Positions 1 through 9,083 of a DNA stretch of 64,000 bases are shown one piece after another. The notes under the pieces are model-generated. The model ran no database searches. It was given only the letters and a program-made list of their open reading frames with translations, and was not told where the DNA came from. The position numbers and the translations under genes are program-made. Numbering within the stretch: the first letter of the stretch is position 1; each line of letters opens with the position of its first letter. Source of the DNA: an uncultured Alphaproteobacteria bacterium (GTDB lineage: Bacteria > Pseudomonadota > Alphaproteobacteria > Rhizobiales > Ancalomicrobiaceae); NCBI GenBank assembly GCA_937892955.1, contig CALBKH010000008.1, positions 1 through 64,000 of the forward strand, in the 5' to 3' direction.

Positions 1-156
1 GTGGCAATCTCCTCAGGCGAAACGCTCATCCGTGATTTTCAAAACGGACTCTGAGGGAGCCCTCGGTCATCCCCCGACGTCGCCCGTCTCACGAGATGCG
101 GATCGACCGGCCCGCCGATCGAGGTGGGATCAGTGCATGCTCGTCGGCGCGTGACG

Positions 157-678
157 TCAGCGATTGGGCAGGAAGCGGGCGATGAGGCCGGGAACGAGAC
201 GCGGCAGGCGCCCGGCCGGCGCCGGTCCCGCACCGGCACGATCGCGCACACCGTCGAGGCGGGAGAGCTTGGCGCGGCGGTCGGCCGGCATCGAGGCGAG
301 ACGGATCTCCTGCACCACGTCGGCGGAACCGCGGGCGACGAACTTGCGTCCATCGCGCAGCAGCACCACGAAGATTCGCTCGCCGCGACCGTCACCGCCA
401 CCGCGGCCGTCGCCGCGACGGGCGCGATCGGTGGCGCGGACGGATTCGGCACGCAGATGGTGCAGCGTGAAGCCGTCGCGTTCGGCCCAGCGCGCGAGGT
501 ATTCGCCGACCCGGCCCTCGCCGCTCTCGGCGACGGCGGCGACCGCGCGCTCGAGGAAGACATCCTCGGCGACACCGTCGATCGACATCAGTCGGAGATA
601 GGCGCGACCGGCTTCGGAATAGCGCAGACGCACGTGCTCGGGCTCGAAATCCCCCGAGATCAACTCGAACAACGCCAT
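157..678 (-). CDS. hypothetical protein, about 173 residues
   Basis: I do not recognise this protein. The start chosen is the ATG followed by ALFELISGDF, which has a GGAGGAGG Shine-Dalgarno about 11 bases upstream; the frame stays open about 37 codons further up without a better start. The first 90 residues look like a compact soluble domain (YLRLMSIDG, then a helix rich in Ala and Glu). A glycine/arginine-rich low-complexity linker follows near residues 90-110, then a second short segment (RIFVVLLRDGRKFVARGSADVV) with a beta-hairpin character, and a basic C-terminus. There is no signal peptide or membrane segment. It lies downstream of the peptidoglycan-binding gene on the same strand, but a strong hairpin separates the two, so it is probably transcribed alone. 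Confidence 0.6.
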   Translation of the reverse strand: MALFELISGDFEPEHVRLRYSEAGRAYLRLMSIDGVAEDVFLERAVAAVAESGEGRVGEYLARWAERDGFTLHHLRAESVRATDRARRGDGRGGGDGRGERIFVVLLRDGRKFVARGSADVVQEIRLASMPADRRAKLSRLDGVRDRAGAGPAPAGRLPRLVPGLIARFLPNR

Positions 679-880
679 CGGAAGTGCCCCCTCCTCCCGA
701 ACTCGAACGCGCCCGCCACGCGTGTGACGGATGATACCAGAACGCCGAACCCCCGGCGGAAATTCCTCGAAAGGCGGGAAACTATCCACAACTGGTGAAC
801 GGGGGGGTCACCCGAGGTGACGGGACGCGACGGGCCGACAGGATCGCGGCGCGAGCCGGCGCGGAAACGACGGAGATCGG

Positions 881-925
881 CCGCGGGGCACCGGTCGACC
901 GCTCGCGACCGTCGGTGCCCCGCGG
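881..925 (-). terminator. terminator-like hairpin after the PG-binding gene
   Basis: A 13-bp perfect inverted repeat (CCGCGGGGCACCG pairing with CGGTGCCCCGCGG) lies about 10 bases after the stop of the PG-binding-domain gene. Shorter GGTCG/CGACC pairing inside the loop can extend it. There is no clear U-tract, so it may be a Rho-assisted terminator or an mRNA-stabilising hairpin. Confidence 0.5.
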
Positions 926-934
926 TGTGAGACC

Positions 935-1468
935 TCAGCTGAACCAGCCCTTGACGGTGCCCCAGACCGACTTCTTCGGCGGGGCTTCGGCGGGCGCATC
1001 GGCGCCCGGCGCGGCCGGCAGCGGTTCGCCGGAGACGACGGCGCCGGCCGGCAGTTCGGCGGCGGCGACGTGCACCTCGGTCACCTGAGCGGCGAAGGCG
1101 GTCATCCTGGAGAGCGTGGCCGGACCGGCGAAGCCGTCGACATCGAGACCGTTCTTCTCCTGGAAGGCCATCACCGCCTTCTTGGTGCCCTGACCGAAGA
1201 CGCCGTCGGCGGAGATGCCGAGGGCTTCCTGGAGCTTCTTCACCGTCGCGCCCTTGGAGCCGACGCCGAGCAGGACGAGCTCGGAGAGGCCCATGGCCAT
1301 GAAGGTGTCGGGGCCGGCGATGCCGTCGGCGGCGAGGCCGTGGGCCGACTGATACTCCTTCAGCGCCTTCTCGGTGCCGGGACCGAAATCGCCGTCGGCG
1401 GTGACGCCGAGCTTGGCCTGGAGGATGCGGACCGGCTCGCCGGCGACGCCCTTGCGCAGATAAGACAT
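935..1468 (-). CDS. protein with two peptidoglycan-binding (PG_binding_1) domains
   Basis: The 177-residue product carries two consecutive PG_binding_1-like modules. The first spans about residues 5-60 (VRILQAKLGVTADGDFG ... GIAGPDTFMAM) and the second about 65-125 (VKKLQEALGISADGVFG ... GFAGPATLSRM). Both show the family pattern of a Leu-Gln helix, the (A/S)DG-x-(F/Y)G turn and a closing GP-T helix. The remaining 50 residues are rich in Ala and Pro and end in KSVWGTVKGWFS. No catalytic domain and no classical signal peptide are visible, so how it reaches peptidoglycan is unclear. The ATG has a GAGGAG ribosome-binding site 7 bases upstream. The frame is open further upstream, but that part runs antiparallel to no coding signal and overlaps the parC 3' region. 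It lies downstream of parC on the same strand. Confidence 0.8.
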   Translation of the reverse strand: MSYLRKGVAGEPVRILQAKLGVTADGDFGPGTEKALKEYQSAHGLAADGIAGPDTFMAMGLSELVLLGVGSKGATVKKLQEALGISADGVFGQGTKKAVMAFQEKNGLDVDGFAGPATLSRMTAFAAQVTEVHVAAAELPAGAVVSGEPLPAAPGADAPAEAPPKKSVWGTVKGWFS

Positions 1469-1737
1469 GATGTGCTCCTCGACATACGGCGCGGCTTCCA
1501 CCGCGCGGGGCCCGCGGACGCTGATCGCGCCCGCGTCGATCGTGCGGACGCGGAATGCGCCTCGCGGAATTCCCTGATCGCCCGCCGCCGCCACGACGCC
1601 GTCACGCGTCCCGCGCGTCATCCGAAGGGGGCGCGAGAGCCGCGCGCATCTTATCGGATCCGGGCGAGAGGGACAGATGTCCGAGGACGGTTCTCGACAG
1701 GAATTCGGCGAGGTGCGGTCGCTCCTCACATTCCGCG

Positions 1738-4017
1738 TCACGCCGGGTCGAAGCGGTTGGTCTTGGGGAAGCCCGAGGGCGGCAGACGACCGGCGTCGCC
1801 GCGATTGCCGAGCCAGTCCTTCAGTTCCTCGAGGCTGCGCACATAGGTGCGGCCGGCCGAGTCGGTCCAGGTCAGGCCGGTAGCGCCGACGAAGCACTTC
1901 ACCGCGGCGATGCCGCCGTCGCGGTACTTCTGCAGCCGGACACCCGAACCGCGGGTCATCTCCGGCACCTGATCCACGGGGAAGACCAGGAGCTTGCGGT
2001 TGTCGCCGATGACCGCGACGTGGGTCGCCCCGTCCGGCACCTCGACGCAGAGGCGGGCCTCGTCGCCGGACGAGACGTTGAGGACCTGCTTGCCCTTGCG
2101 GGTCTGGGCCACCACCTCGCGCTCGGCGACGCGGAAGCCCCTGCCCTGCTTGCCGACCACCAGCAGGCGGCGTTCGGGGAAATGGACGAAGACGTCGAGC
2201 ACGTCCTGGTCCTGATCCATGTCGCATTGCAGGCGGATCGGCTCGCCGTGACCGCGACCGCCGGGGAGGTTCGACGCCTCCAGCGTGTAGAAGCGACCGC
2301 CGGTCGAGAACACCAAGAGCTTGTCGATGGTCTCCGCCTTGAAGGCGATGCGCAGCTTGTCACCCTGCTTGAACTCGAGGCGGGAGAGATCGTCGATGTG
2401 GCCCTTCAGCGTCCGCACCCAGCCCTTGTCGGAGACGACGACGGTGATCGGCTCGCGCTCGATCATCGCCACCTTGATGTCGGCGTGGTCGTGCTCCGGG
2501 GCGTCGGCGAAGGTGGTGCGACGCTTACCGAGCGGCGTCTCGGGGCCGTATTTGGCCGCGACCTTCTTGATCTCGTAGGCGACGACCTTCCACTGCTTCT
2601 CGTCCGACGCCAGCAGGCCGCGGATCTGCTCCGCCTCCTTGGTGAGCGCGTCGAACTCCTTGCGGATCTCGAATTCCTCGAGCTTGCGCAGGTTCTTCAG
2701 CCGCATGTCCAGGATGGCCTGGGCCTGGACGTCGGTGATCGAGAAACGCTCCATCAGGACGGGCTTGGGCTCGTCCTCGGTGCGGATGATGTGGATGACC
2801 TCGTCGAGGTTGAGGTACGCGACGAGCAGGCCGCCGAGGATCTCGAGCCGCTTCTCGATCTGCGCCAAGCGATGCTGCGAGCGGCGGACCAGCACGTCCT
2901 TCTGGTGGTCGAGCCACTGGACGAGGACGTCCTTGAGGTTCAACACGCCGGGGATGGTGCCCTTCGACAGCACGTTCATGTTGAGGGAGATGCGGCTCTC
3001 GAGCTCGGTGAGCTTGAACAGGCTCTCCATCATCAGATCGGGCGAGACGTTGCGGCTCTTCGGCACCAGGACGATGCGCACATCCTCGGTGGATTCGTCG
3101 CGGACGTCCTCGAGCAGCGGCACCTTGCGCTCGTTGATCAGCTCGGCGAGCTTCTCGATGAGGCGGGACTTGGCCACCTGATAGGGGATCTCGGTGACCA
3201 CCACCTGCCAGGTGCCGCGATCGAGATCCTCCTTGTCCCATCGGGCGCGGACGCGGAAACCGCCGCGGCCGGTGCGATAGCTCTCCAGGATCGACGAACG
3301 GCTCTCGACGATGATGCCGCCGGTCGGGAAGTCCGGGCCGGGGACGATCTCGACCAGGTCCTCGACGCTCGTCTCGGGCGCCTCGATCAGCTTCAGCGCC
3401 GCTTTGCAGACCTCGTGGGCGTTGTGCGGCGGGATCGAGGTGGCCATGCCGACGGCGATGCCGGAGGAGCCGTTGGCGAGAAGATTGGGGAAGGCGCCGG
3501 GGAGTACCACCGGCTCGTCCTCGGAGCCGTCGTAGTTCGGGCGGAAGTCGACGGCGTCCTCGTCGAGGCCCTCGAGAATGAGGACGGCGACGTCGGTGAG
3601 GCGGGCCTCGGTGTAGCGCATCGCGGCCGGGTTATCGCCGTCGATGTTGCCGAAGTTGCCCTGACCGTCGACGAGGGGATAGCGCTGGGCGAAGTCCTGG
3701 GCGAGGCGCACCATGGCGTCGTAGACCGCCTGATCGCCATGCGGATGGTACTTGCCGATGACGTCGCCGACGACGCGGGCGCACTTCTTGAACGCCGACG
3801 AGGGATCGAGCCTGAGTTCGCGCATGGCGTAGAGCAGGCGGCGATGGACCGGCTTCAATCCGTCGCGCACGTCGGGCAGCGCCCGGTGCATGATGGTCGA
3901 CAGCGCATAGGCGAGGTAGCGCTCCTCGAGCGCCTCGCGCAGATTGACGGGCAGGATCTCGCCGCCCGGCCCCTCGCCATCGTCGCCGTGTCCCGGCGGA
4001 ATCACTCGCGTTCCCAT
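1738..4017 (-). CDS. parC: DNA topoisomerase IV subunit A
   Basis: The protein is the DNA breakage-reunion subunit that, with ParE, decatenates daughter chromosomes. Its 759 residues match alphaproteobacterial ParC. The N-terminal half has the type IIA winged-helix domain, with RDGLKPVHRRLLYAM near residue 52, the GKYHPHGD segment at 88-95 and the catalytic tyrosine Tyr135 in AAMRYTEARL. The tower and coiled-coil region follows, and the C-terminal third is a beta-pinwheel-like domain without a clear GyrA box (QRRGGKG), which favours ParC over GyrA. In the quinolone-resistance region the residue aligned with E. coli Ser80 appears to be Gln96. The gene diverges from the permease gene upstream and is followed by the PG-binding protein gene. 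Confidence 0.96.
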   Translation of the reverse strand: MGTRVIPPGHGDDGEGPGGEILPVNLREALEERYLAYALSTIMHRALPDVRDGLKPVHRRLLYAMRELRLDPSSAFKKCARVVGDVIGKYHPHGDQAVYDAMVRLAQDFAQRYPLVDGQGNFGNIDGDNPAAMRYTEARLTDVAVLILEGLDEDAVDFRPNYDGSEDEPVVLPGAFPNLLANGSSGIAVGMATSIPPHNAHEVCKAALKLIEAPETSVEDLVEIVPGPDFPTGGIIVESRSSILESYRTGRGGFRVRARWDKEDLDRGTWQVVVTEIPYQVAKSRLIEKLAELINERKVPLLEDVRDESTEDVRIVLVPKSRNVSPDLMMESLFKLTELESRISLNMNVLSKGTIPGVLNLKDVLVQWLDHQKDVLVRRSQHRLAQIEKRLEILGGLLVAYLNLDEVIHIIRTEDEPKPVLMERFSITDVQAQAILDMRLKNLRKLEEFEIRKEFDALTKEAEQIRGLLASDEKQWKVVAYEIKKVAAKYGPETPLGKRRTTFADAPEHDHADIKVAMIEREPITVVVSDKGWVRTLKGHIDDLSRLEFKQGDKLRIAFKAETIDKLLVFSTGGRFYTLEASNLPGGRGHGEPIRLQCDMDQDQDVLDVFVHFPERRLLVVGKQGRGFRVAEREVVAQTRKGKQVLNVSSGDEARLCVEVPDGATHVAVIGDNRKLLVFPVDQVPEMTRGSGVRLQKYRDGGIAAVKCFVGATGLTWTDSAGRTYVRSLEELKDWLGNRGDAGRLPPSGFPKTNRFDPA

Positions 4018-4235
4018 GATTCGGAATTAGAGAGTTCGGCATTCGCAGACAAGCGAATACCCGTGCGCCCGACGCGCGCGGCCGGCACCATCGTCGAGCG
4101 GGTCGCACGAATCACTCGGAAGCGATGCGAAAATGTTGCAGCGCAATATCGACGAACGGGGCATGATGCGCCTTCACGATTCGTCGCATCTGGAATTTCG
4201 ATATGCATGGTGCGGCCGAGGGGGGGACCTCGTCG

Positions 4236-5918
4236 ATGATCTGGCAGTTCATCTCCGCGATGCCGGCCGTGGCCAAGGCGGTTCTGGCGCTGAGCATCAT
4301 CGGCACGCTCGGGCTCTTCCTCGGGCGGGTCTCGGTCCGCGGCGCGAGCCTCGGCATCGGCGGCGTGCTCTTCGCCGGCCTCTTCATCGGCGATCTCGCC
4401 AATCGCTCGGGATTGAAGCTCGATCACGAGGTGCTCGACTTCGTGCGCGAGTTCGGCCTCATCCTCTTCGTCTACACGATCGGCATCCAGGTCGGGCCGG
4501 GCTTCTTCACGGCGCTGAAGAAGTCCGGGCTGAAGCTCAACCTGATCGCGGCGACGATCGTGGTGAGCGGCGCGGCGGTGGCGGCGATGATCCATCTCTT
4601 CGCGCATGTGCCGCTCGCCGCCGTGCTCGGCGTGCTGTCGGGCGCGACCACCAACACGCCGTCGCTCGGCGCGGCGCAGCAGGTGCTGGCCGACATGGGG
4701 ACGGCGCCGGGCGAGATCGGGCTGACCGGTCTCGGCTACGCCGTCGCCTATCCGTTCGGCATCGTCGGCATCCTCCTCACCATGGTCACGGTGCGCGCCG
4801 TCTTCCGCATCGATCCGGCCCGGGCGGCGAAGGAGTTCGAGGCCAAGCGCAAGGCCGAGGTGGCGGAGATCGAGACGCTCGACGTCATCTTCACCAATCC
4901 CGACCTCGCCGGCCTGGCGCTCGCCAAGTTGCCGGGGATGGAGCGCGGCGACGTCGTCGCTTCGCGGCTGCTGCGTCAGGGCAAGCTGCGCGTGCCCCAT
5001 GCCACCACCTGGATCGAGATCGGCGACGTGCTGCATCTCGTCGGGCCGCACGAGCGGCTGATGGAGATCGCCGAGGCGATCGGCGTCCTCCACGAGCAGG
5101 CGCTGACCACCAGGGGCACCGACATCAGCTGGGAGCGAATCGTCGTCACCTCCGACCACGTGCTCGGCCAGACGATCGCGGCGCTCGGCCTGGAGAGCCG
5201 CTTCGACGTCAAGATCTCCCGCGTGGTGCGCGCCGGCGTCGAACTGGTGACGCCACCGGCGCTGAAGCTGCAGTTCGGCGACATCCTCAACGTCGTCGGC
5301 CGTCGCGAGGACCTCGAAGAGGTCGCCGGCTTCGTCGGCAATTCGGAACAGCGGCTGAAGGAGTTCGATCCGATCCCGATGTTCATCGGCATCGCGCTGG
5401 GCATCGCACTGGGCTCGATCGACCTCTCCTTCGGCGCGTCGAGCGTACCGATCCGCCTCGGGCTCGCCGGCGGGCCGCTGATCGCGGCGATCGCACTGTC
5501 GCGCGTCGGCCACGTCGGACCGCTCGTCTGGTTCATGCCGCCGGTCGCCAACCTGGCGCTGCGCGAGCTCGGCATCGTGCTCTTCCTCGCCGTCGTCGGC
5601 TTCAAGTCGGGCGCCCATTTCATCGAGACGCTGGCCAACGGCGACGGGATCTCCTGGGTCTTCTGGGGCGCGGTCATCACCCTGGTGCCGTTGATGATCA
5701 CCGCTTTCGTGGCGCGGATCGTCCTCGGGGTCGACTTCCTCAGCCTGTGCGGCCTGCTCGCCGGGTCGATGACCGACCCGCCGGCACTCGCCTTCGCCAA
5801 CGCCATGGCGCCGACCTCCGAGGCCCAGTCGCTCGCCTATGCCACCGTCTATCCGTTGGTGATGGGCCTGCGCATCCTGGCGCCGCAGATCCTGGCCCTG
5901 CTTCTGATGGCGATGTGA
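4236..5918 (+). CDS. AspT/YidE-type permease with two RCK_C (TrkA_C) domains
   Basis: A 560-residue integral membrane protein with the duplicated layout of the aspartate:alanine exchanger family. About five membrane helices (residues 1-165, including FVYTIGIQVGPGFF and GVLSGATTNTPSLGAAQQ) are followed by two soluble RCK_C-like domains (roughly 200-365, each ending in a GD-xL-xxVG turn: EIGDVLHLVG and QFGDILNVVG). A second block of helices (about 370-560) repeats the key motif as GLLAGSMTDPPALAFANAM. The substrate cannot be assigned; family members move dicarboxylic amino acids or are orphan transporters. The chosen ATG is preceded by a G-rich stretch (GAGGGGGGGAC). An ATG 33 bases upstream is in frame but has no good ribosome-binding site. 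It is divergent from parC and followed by the GGDEF-EAL gene. Confidence 0.85.
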   Translation: MIWQFISAMPAVAKAVLALSIIGTLGLFLGRVSVRGASLGIGGVLFAGLFIGDLANRSGLKLDHEVLDFVREFGLILFVYTIGIQVGPGFFTALKKSGLKLNLIAATIVVSGAAVAAMIHLFAHVPLAAVLGVLSGATTNTPSLGAAQQVLADMGTAPGEIGLTGLGYAVAYPFGIVGILLTMVTVRAVFRIDPARAAKEFEAKRKAEVAEIETLDVIFTNPDLAGLALAKLPGMERGDVVASRLLRQGKLRVPHATTWIEIGDVLHLVGPHERLMEIAEAIGVLHEQALTTRGTDISWERIVVTSDHVLGQTIAALGLESRFDVKISRVVRAGVELVTPPALKLQFGDILNVVGRREDLEEVAGFVGNSEQRLKEFDPIPMFIGIALGIALGSIDLSFGASSVPIRLGLAGGPLIAAIALSRVGHVGPLVWFMPPVANLALRELGIVLFLAVVGFKSGAHFIETLANGDGISWVFWGAVITLVPLMITAFVARIVLGVDFLSLCGLLAGSMTDPPALAFANAMAPTSEAQSLAYATVYPLVMGLRILAPQILALLLMAM

Positions 5919-5998
5919 CGCGATTTCGTGCCGGCCGCGATCCCGGCCGTGGACCTCTTGTCGAATTCCGGCTTCGGCCCGGCATCGGATCGATTTGG

Positions 5999-6013
5999 TT
6001 TACCGTGGGTTAA
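5999..6013. promoter_or_regulatory. CtrA-like box TTTA-N7-TTAA upstream of the GGDEF-EAL gene
   Basis: TTTA, seven bases (CCGTGGG), then TTAA. This is one mismatch from the alphaproteobacterial CtrA consensus TTAA-N7-TTAA. It lies about 90 bp upstream of the ATG of the cyclic-di-GMP gene. The same TTTA-N7-TTAA spacing recurs twice more in this window. Assignment to CtrA is inference. Confidence 0.4.
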
Positions 6014-6103
6014 CGAAGGCGAACGACAGTCGGCGAAGGGTCGTTTGGCGGCAACACGAGTCGCCGCGAGATCCTCCGCTCCTGGTTCGCCGACGGTCGT
6101 CTC

Positions 6104-8320
6104 ATGTCCTCGACACCACGCATCACCTCCGGATCCGGAGCCCCACCACCCGAGACCGGCTGTGCCGGCGGCTTCGCGACGGTGGCGAACCGTCTGCAGA
6201 CGCCGATCTGGGTCTTCGACATCGATCGCTCGCGCGTGGTGATGGCCAATGCCGCGGCGCTGGCGCTGTGGCGGGCCGAGAGCGTCGCGGCGCTCGCCGC
6301 ACGCGATCTCGGCGCCGACATGTCGACCTCGGTGCGCGACCGGCTGCGCCAGTATCAGGCCGACTTCGAGCGGTCGGACGTCCGCTTTTCGGAGATGTGG
6401 ACGCTCTATCCGGACGGTGTTCCGACGACGCGGCGCGTCGTCTTCTCCGGCCACCGCCTGCCCGACGGGCGCATGGCGATGCTGTGCGAGGCGCTCGCCG
6501 AGATCCACGACACGCCGGAGCGGCTCAGATCGGCCGAAGCGCTGCTGCACACGCCGGTGATGATCTCGCTCTACGACGACGAGGGCACGGCGCTCTACCG
6601 CAATCCGGCGGCGCGCGGCGCCGTGGTGCGCGAGGGCGAACCCTTCACCGAACGCTTCGTCGAGAGCCCCGATCGCGACGCCTTCCTGCGACGGCTGGAC
6701 CGCGAGGGCCACGCCGAGGCGGTCGTGCGGGTCGTCACCCCGGACGGAACCCGCTGGCACGAGGTCGCGGCGCGCGCCTGCTGCGACGCTGTGAGCGGCC
6801 GACCGGCACGGCTGGTCAGCGAGACCGACGTCACCGCCCGCAAGATGGCGGAAGACCAGATCCGCTTCCTCGCCCACCACGATCTCCTGACCGGGCTGCC
6901 CAATCGGACGCTGCTGCAGATCGAGGTCGAGCGCCGGCTCGCCGCCGCCGAGGCGGCGGGGGAGCGCGTGGCGCTGCTCTTCATCGACCTCGACCGCTTC
7001 AAGACGATCAACGATTCGCTCGGCCACCTGCACGGTGATCGGCTCCTCGTCGAGGTGGCGCGGCGGCTCGACCGCTCGGTCCGGCGCGACGATTTCGTCG
7101 CGCGTCTCGGCGGCGACGAGTTCCTCGTCTGCCTGTCGCTCGGCCGCAACGGACGGCGCTGCGAGAGCGTGTCGCGACGCATCCTGAACGAACTCGACGC
7201 GCCGATCCTGCTCGGCGGTCGCCGGCTCGTCGTCTCCGCCTCGATCGGCATGTGCGCCTTTCCGGAGGACGGTGGCGACCTCGACACCCTGATGCGCCAC
7301 GCCGATCTCGCCATGTACGCGGCGAAGGATCAGGGGCGCGGCCGCGCCGTGCCCTTCACCGCGGCGCTCAAGGCCGAGGTCGAGGCGCAACTCGAACTCG
7401 AGGCGAGCCTGCTGCGCGCTTTCGAGCGCGACGAATTCGAGCTCTTCTATCAGCCCCGGCTGTCGATCGCCGACGGGCGGATCGTCGGGGCGGAGGCGCT
7501 GCTGCGCTGGCACCATCCGACCCGCGGCATGATCCTGCCGGGCGCCTTCATCCCGCATGCCGAGAAGACGGGCCTGATCGACCGCATCGGCACCGAGGTC
7601 ATCCACGACGCGGCGCTGCGCCAGAAGGCCTGGGCCGATGCCGGACACGACATCACCATCTCGGTCAACCTGTCGGCCCGCCAGTTCGGCGATCGGCGCC
7701 TGAAGACCAACATCGAGGCGATCGTCGCGGAGACGGGGTGCGATCCGCGGCGCATGCAGATCGAGATCACCGAATCGACGCTGGTCGGCGACGACGAAAC
7801 CACCGCCGAGATCCTGCGGACGCTGACCGAACTCGGCTTCTCCATCGCCATCGACGATTTCGGCACCGGCTACTCCAACCTCGCCACCATCCAGCACCAC
7901 CCGATCGACACGCTGAAGATCGACCGCTCGTTCATCGCGACGCTCGAGACGCGGCCGGCACTCGCCGAGCTGATCATCGGCATGTGCCACCTGTTGGGCC
8001 TCAGAACCATCGCCGAAGGCGTCGAGACGGAAGAACAGCTGGCCTGGCTCGAGGCGCGCAACTGCCACGAATACCAGGGCTATCTGTTCAGCCCGGCGAT
8101 CCCGGCCGATGCCTTCGAGGAATTGCTCGAGTTGCAGCGCGAACGGCTCGCCGCGGGCGGCACGGAGGCGATGGAGGGCCGCTCACCGCTGTGGGATCTG
8201 ATCCCGCTGGTCAAGGATCCCGACGACATCGACTGGGATCGGCCGGAACCGGGCTCGGCCAAGGTGCGCCGGCTCGGCCTGCGCAACGGCTTCGGTCACG
8301 CCTTCAAGCCTCGCCGCTGA
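6104..8320 (+). CDS. PAS-like/GGDEF/EAL cyclic-di-GMP signalling protein
   Basis: The 738-residue protein probably makes and/or degrades cyclic di-GMP. Two PAS-like sensor segments occupy about residues 25-135 (TPIWVFDIDRSRVVMANAAA) and 145-250 (EALLHTPVMISLYDDEG). The diguanylate cyclase domain follows (about 255-425) with an intact GGDEF at 336-340 and the HHDLLTGLPNR entry motif. The EAL phosphodiesterase domain (about 440-690) has EAL at 464-466, QIEITES, DDFGTGYSNL and the loop ending KIDRSF. As both catalytic signatures are intact, it may be bifunctional. No signal peptide or membrane helix is visible, so it is probably cytoplasmic. The Shine-Dalgarno before the ATG is weak. The 3' end overlaps that of the convergent recO by 17 bases. 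A CtrA-like box lies upstream. Confidence 0.93.
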   Translation: MSSTPRITSGSGAPPPETGCAGGFATVANRLQTPIWVFDIDRSRVVMANAAALALWRAESVAALAARDLGADMSTSVRDRLRQYQADFERSDVRFSEMWTLYPDGVPTTRRVVFSGHRLPDGRMAMLCEALAEIHDTPERLRSAEALLHTPVMISLYDDEGTALYRNPAARGAVVREGEPFTERFVESPDRDAFLRRLDREGHAEAVVRVVTPDGTRWHEVAARACCDAVSGRPARLVSETDVTARKMAEDQIRFLAHHDLLTGLPNRTLLQIEVERRLAAAEAAGERVALLFIDLDRFKTINDSLGHLHGDRLLVEVARRLDRSVRRDDFVARLGGDEFLVCLSLGRNGRRCESVSRRILNELDAPILLGGRRLVVSASIGMCAFPEDGGDLDTLMRHADLAMYAAKDQGRGRAVPFTAALKAEVEAQLELEASLLRAFERDEFELFYQPRLSIADGRIVGAEALLRWHHPTRGMILPGAFIPHAEKTGLIDRIGTEVIHDAALRQKAWADAGHDITISVNLSARQFGDRRLKTNIEAIVAETGCDPRRMQIEITESTLVGDDETTAEILRTLTELGFSIAIDDFGTGYSNLATIQHHPIDTLKIDRSFIATLETRPALAELIIGMCHLLGLRTIAEGVETEEQLAWLEARNCHEYQGYLFSPAIPADAFEELLELQRERLAAGGTEAMEGRSPLWDLIPLVKDPDDIDWDRPEPGSAKVRRLGLRNGFGHAFKPRR

Positions 8321-9062
8321 GGTGCGCGCGGGAGAGCGCCGCGATCAGACCGTCGCGGGTGGCCGGCGGCGTCACGGCGCGCGGCTCCCAGACGTGGCGA
8401 GCGAGGAAGTGACCGGAGAGGCGGAAGCCGGCGAGGATCTCCTCGATCGCCGCGCCGCCCCAGGTCGACGGCTCGCCGGCGCTTCGACCGGCGAGAAAGC
8501 TCGGCAGGACCAGCAGTTTGGCGGCGTGCGGCGCACCGGCTTCCCGGGACGCGGCGCGGCCGGTGCGCGGGCTCACCCAGGCGAGATCCTCGGTGGCGCC
8601 GGTCAGCGCGCAGACGCCGAGATCGAGACCGAAGCCGAGCGCCTCGATCATCGCCAGTTCGAAGCGGACGATGAGTTCACCGGCGAGCCGCGGTTCGCCG
8701 AGGTGATCGACGATCGCCACCATCGCCTCGAAGAGTTCGGGATGAGGATCGCGTTCGGGCAACAGCCTCAGGTGCGCGGCGAGCGTCTGGACGCCGTTGA
8801 GCGCCACGGCGCTTCCCATCAGTTCGGCGGCGCGGGCGTCGAGCGGCTCGATCGCCCAGGTACCGACATGTTCGTCGAGGCGGGCCCGCCACACCGCCCG
8901 CACCCGGTTGCCGACCTGGAGTGCGGCGGTCCAGCGCTTCGATCGGCCGCCCTTGACCACGCCGAGATGGCGGCCGTGGTCGCGGGTCATGAGTTCGACC
9001 AAGGCGTCCGCTTCGCCGAGGCGACGACTTCCCAGAACGAGGCCGGTGTCGATCCATTCCAT
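8304..9062 (-). CDS. recO: DNA repair protein RecO
   Basis: RecO acts with RecR and RecF to load RecA on SSB-coated gaps. The 252 residues show the N-terminal OB-fold start typical of the family (MEWIDTGLVLGSRRLGEADALVELMT, GVVKGGRSKR) and the helical C-terminal half (FELAMIEALGFGLDLGVCALTG). The zinc-finger cysteines of some RecO proteins are reduced here to a single Cys in CALTG, as seen in many alphaproteobacterial copies. It is the last gene of the lepB-rnc-era-recO series, 21 bases after era. It converges with the GGDEF-EAL gene and the two stops overlap. Confidence 0.92.
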   Translation of the reverse strand: MEWIDTGLVLGSRRLGEADALVELMTRDHGRHLGVVKGGRSKRWTAALQVGNRVRAVWRARLDEHVGTWAIEPLDARAAELMGSAVALNGVQTLAAHLRLLPERDPHPELFEAMVAIVDHLGEPRLAGELIVRFELAMIEALGFGLDLGVCALTGATEDLAWVSPRTGRAASREAGAPHAAKLLVLPSFLAGRSAGEPSTWGGAAIEEILAGFRLSGHFLARHVWEPRAVTPPATRDGLIAALSRAHLSGEA

Positions 9063-9083
9063 GAGATCGCCCCCGCCGCCGCC

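Noticed and set aside
1..29. Minus-strand ATG at position 29 that could begin a gene running off the left edge (MSVSPEEIAT).
   Set aside because: Only ten codons are visible, there is no ribosome-binding site, and no family can be judged.
1555..4239. Long plus-strand open frame (about 890 codons) opposite parC.
   Set aside because: Antisense shadow of a well-supported gene; the composition is the Ala/Arg/Gly/Leu-rich mirror of G+C-rich codons and no domain is recognised.
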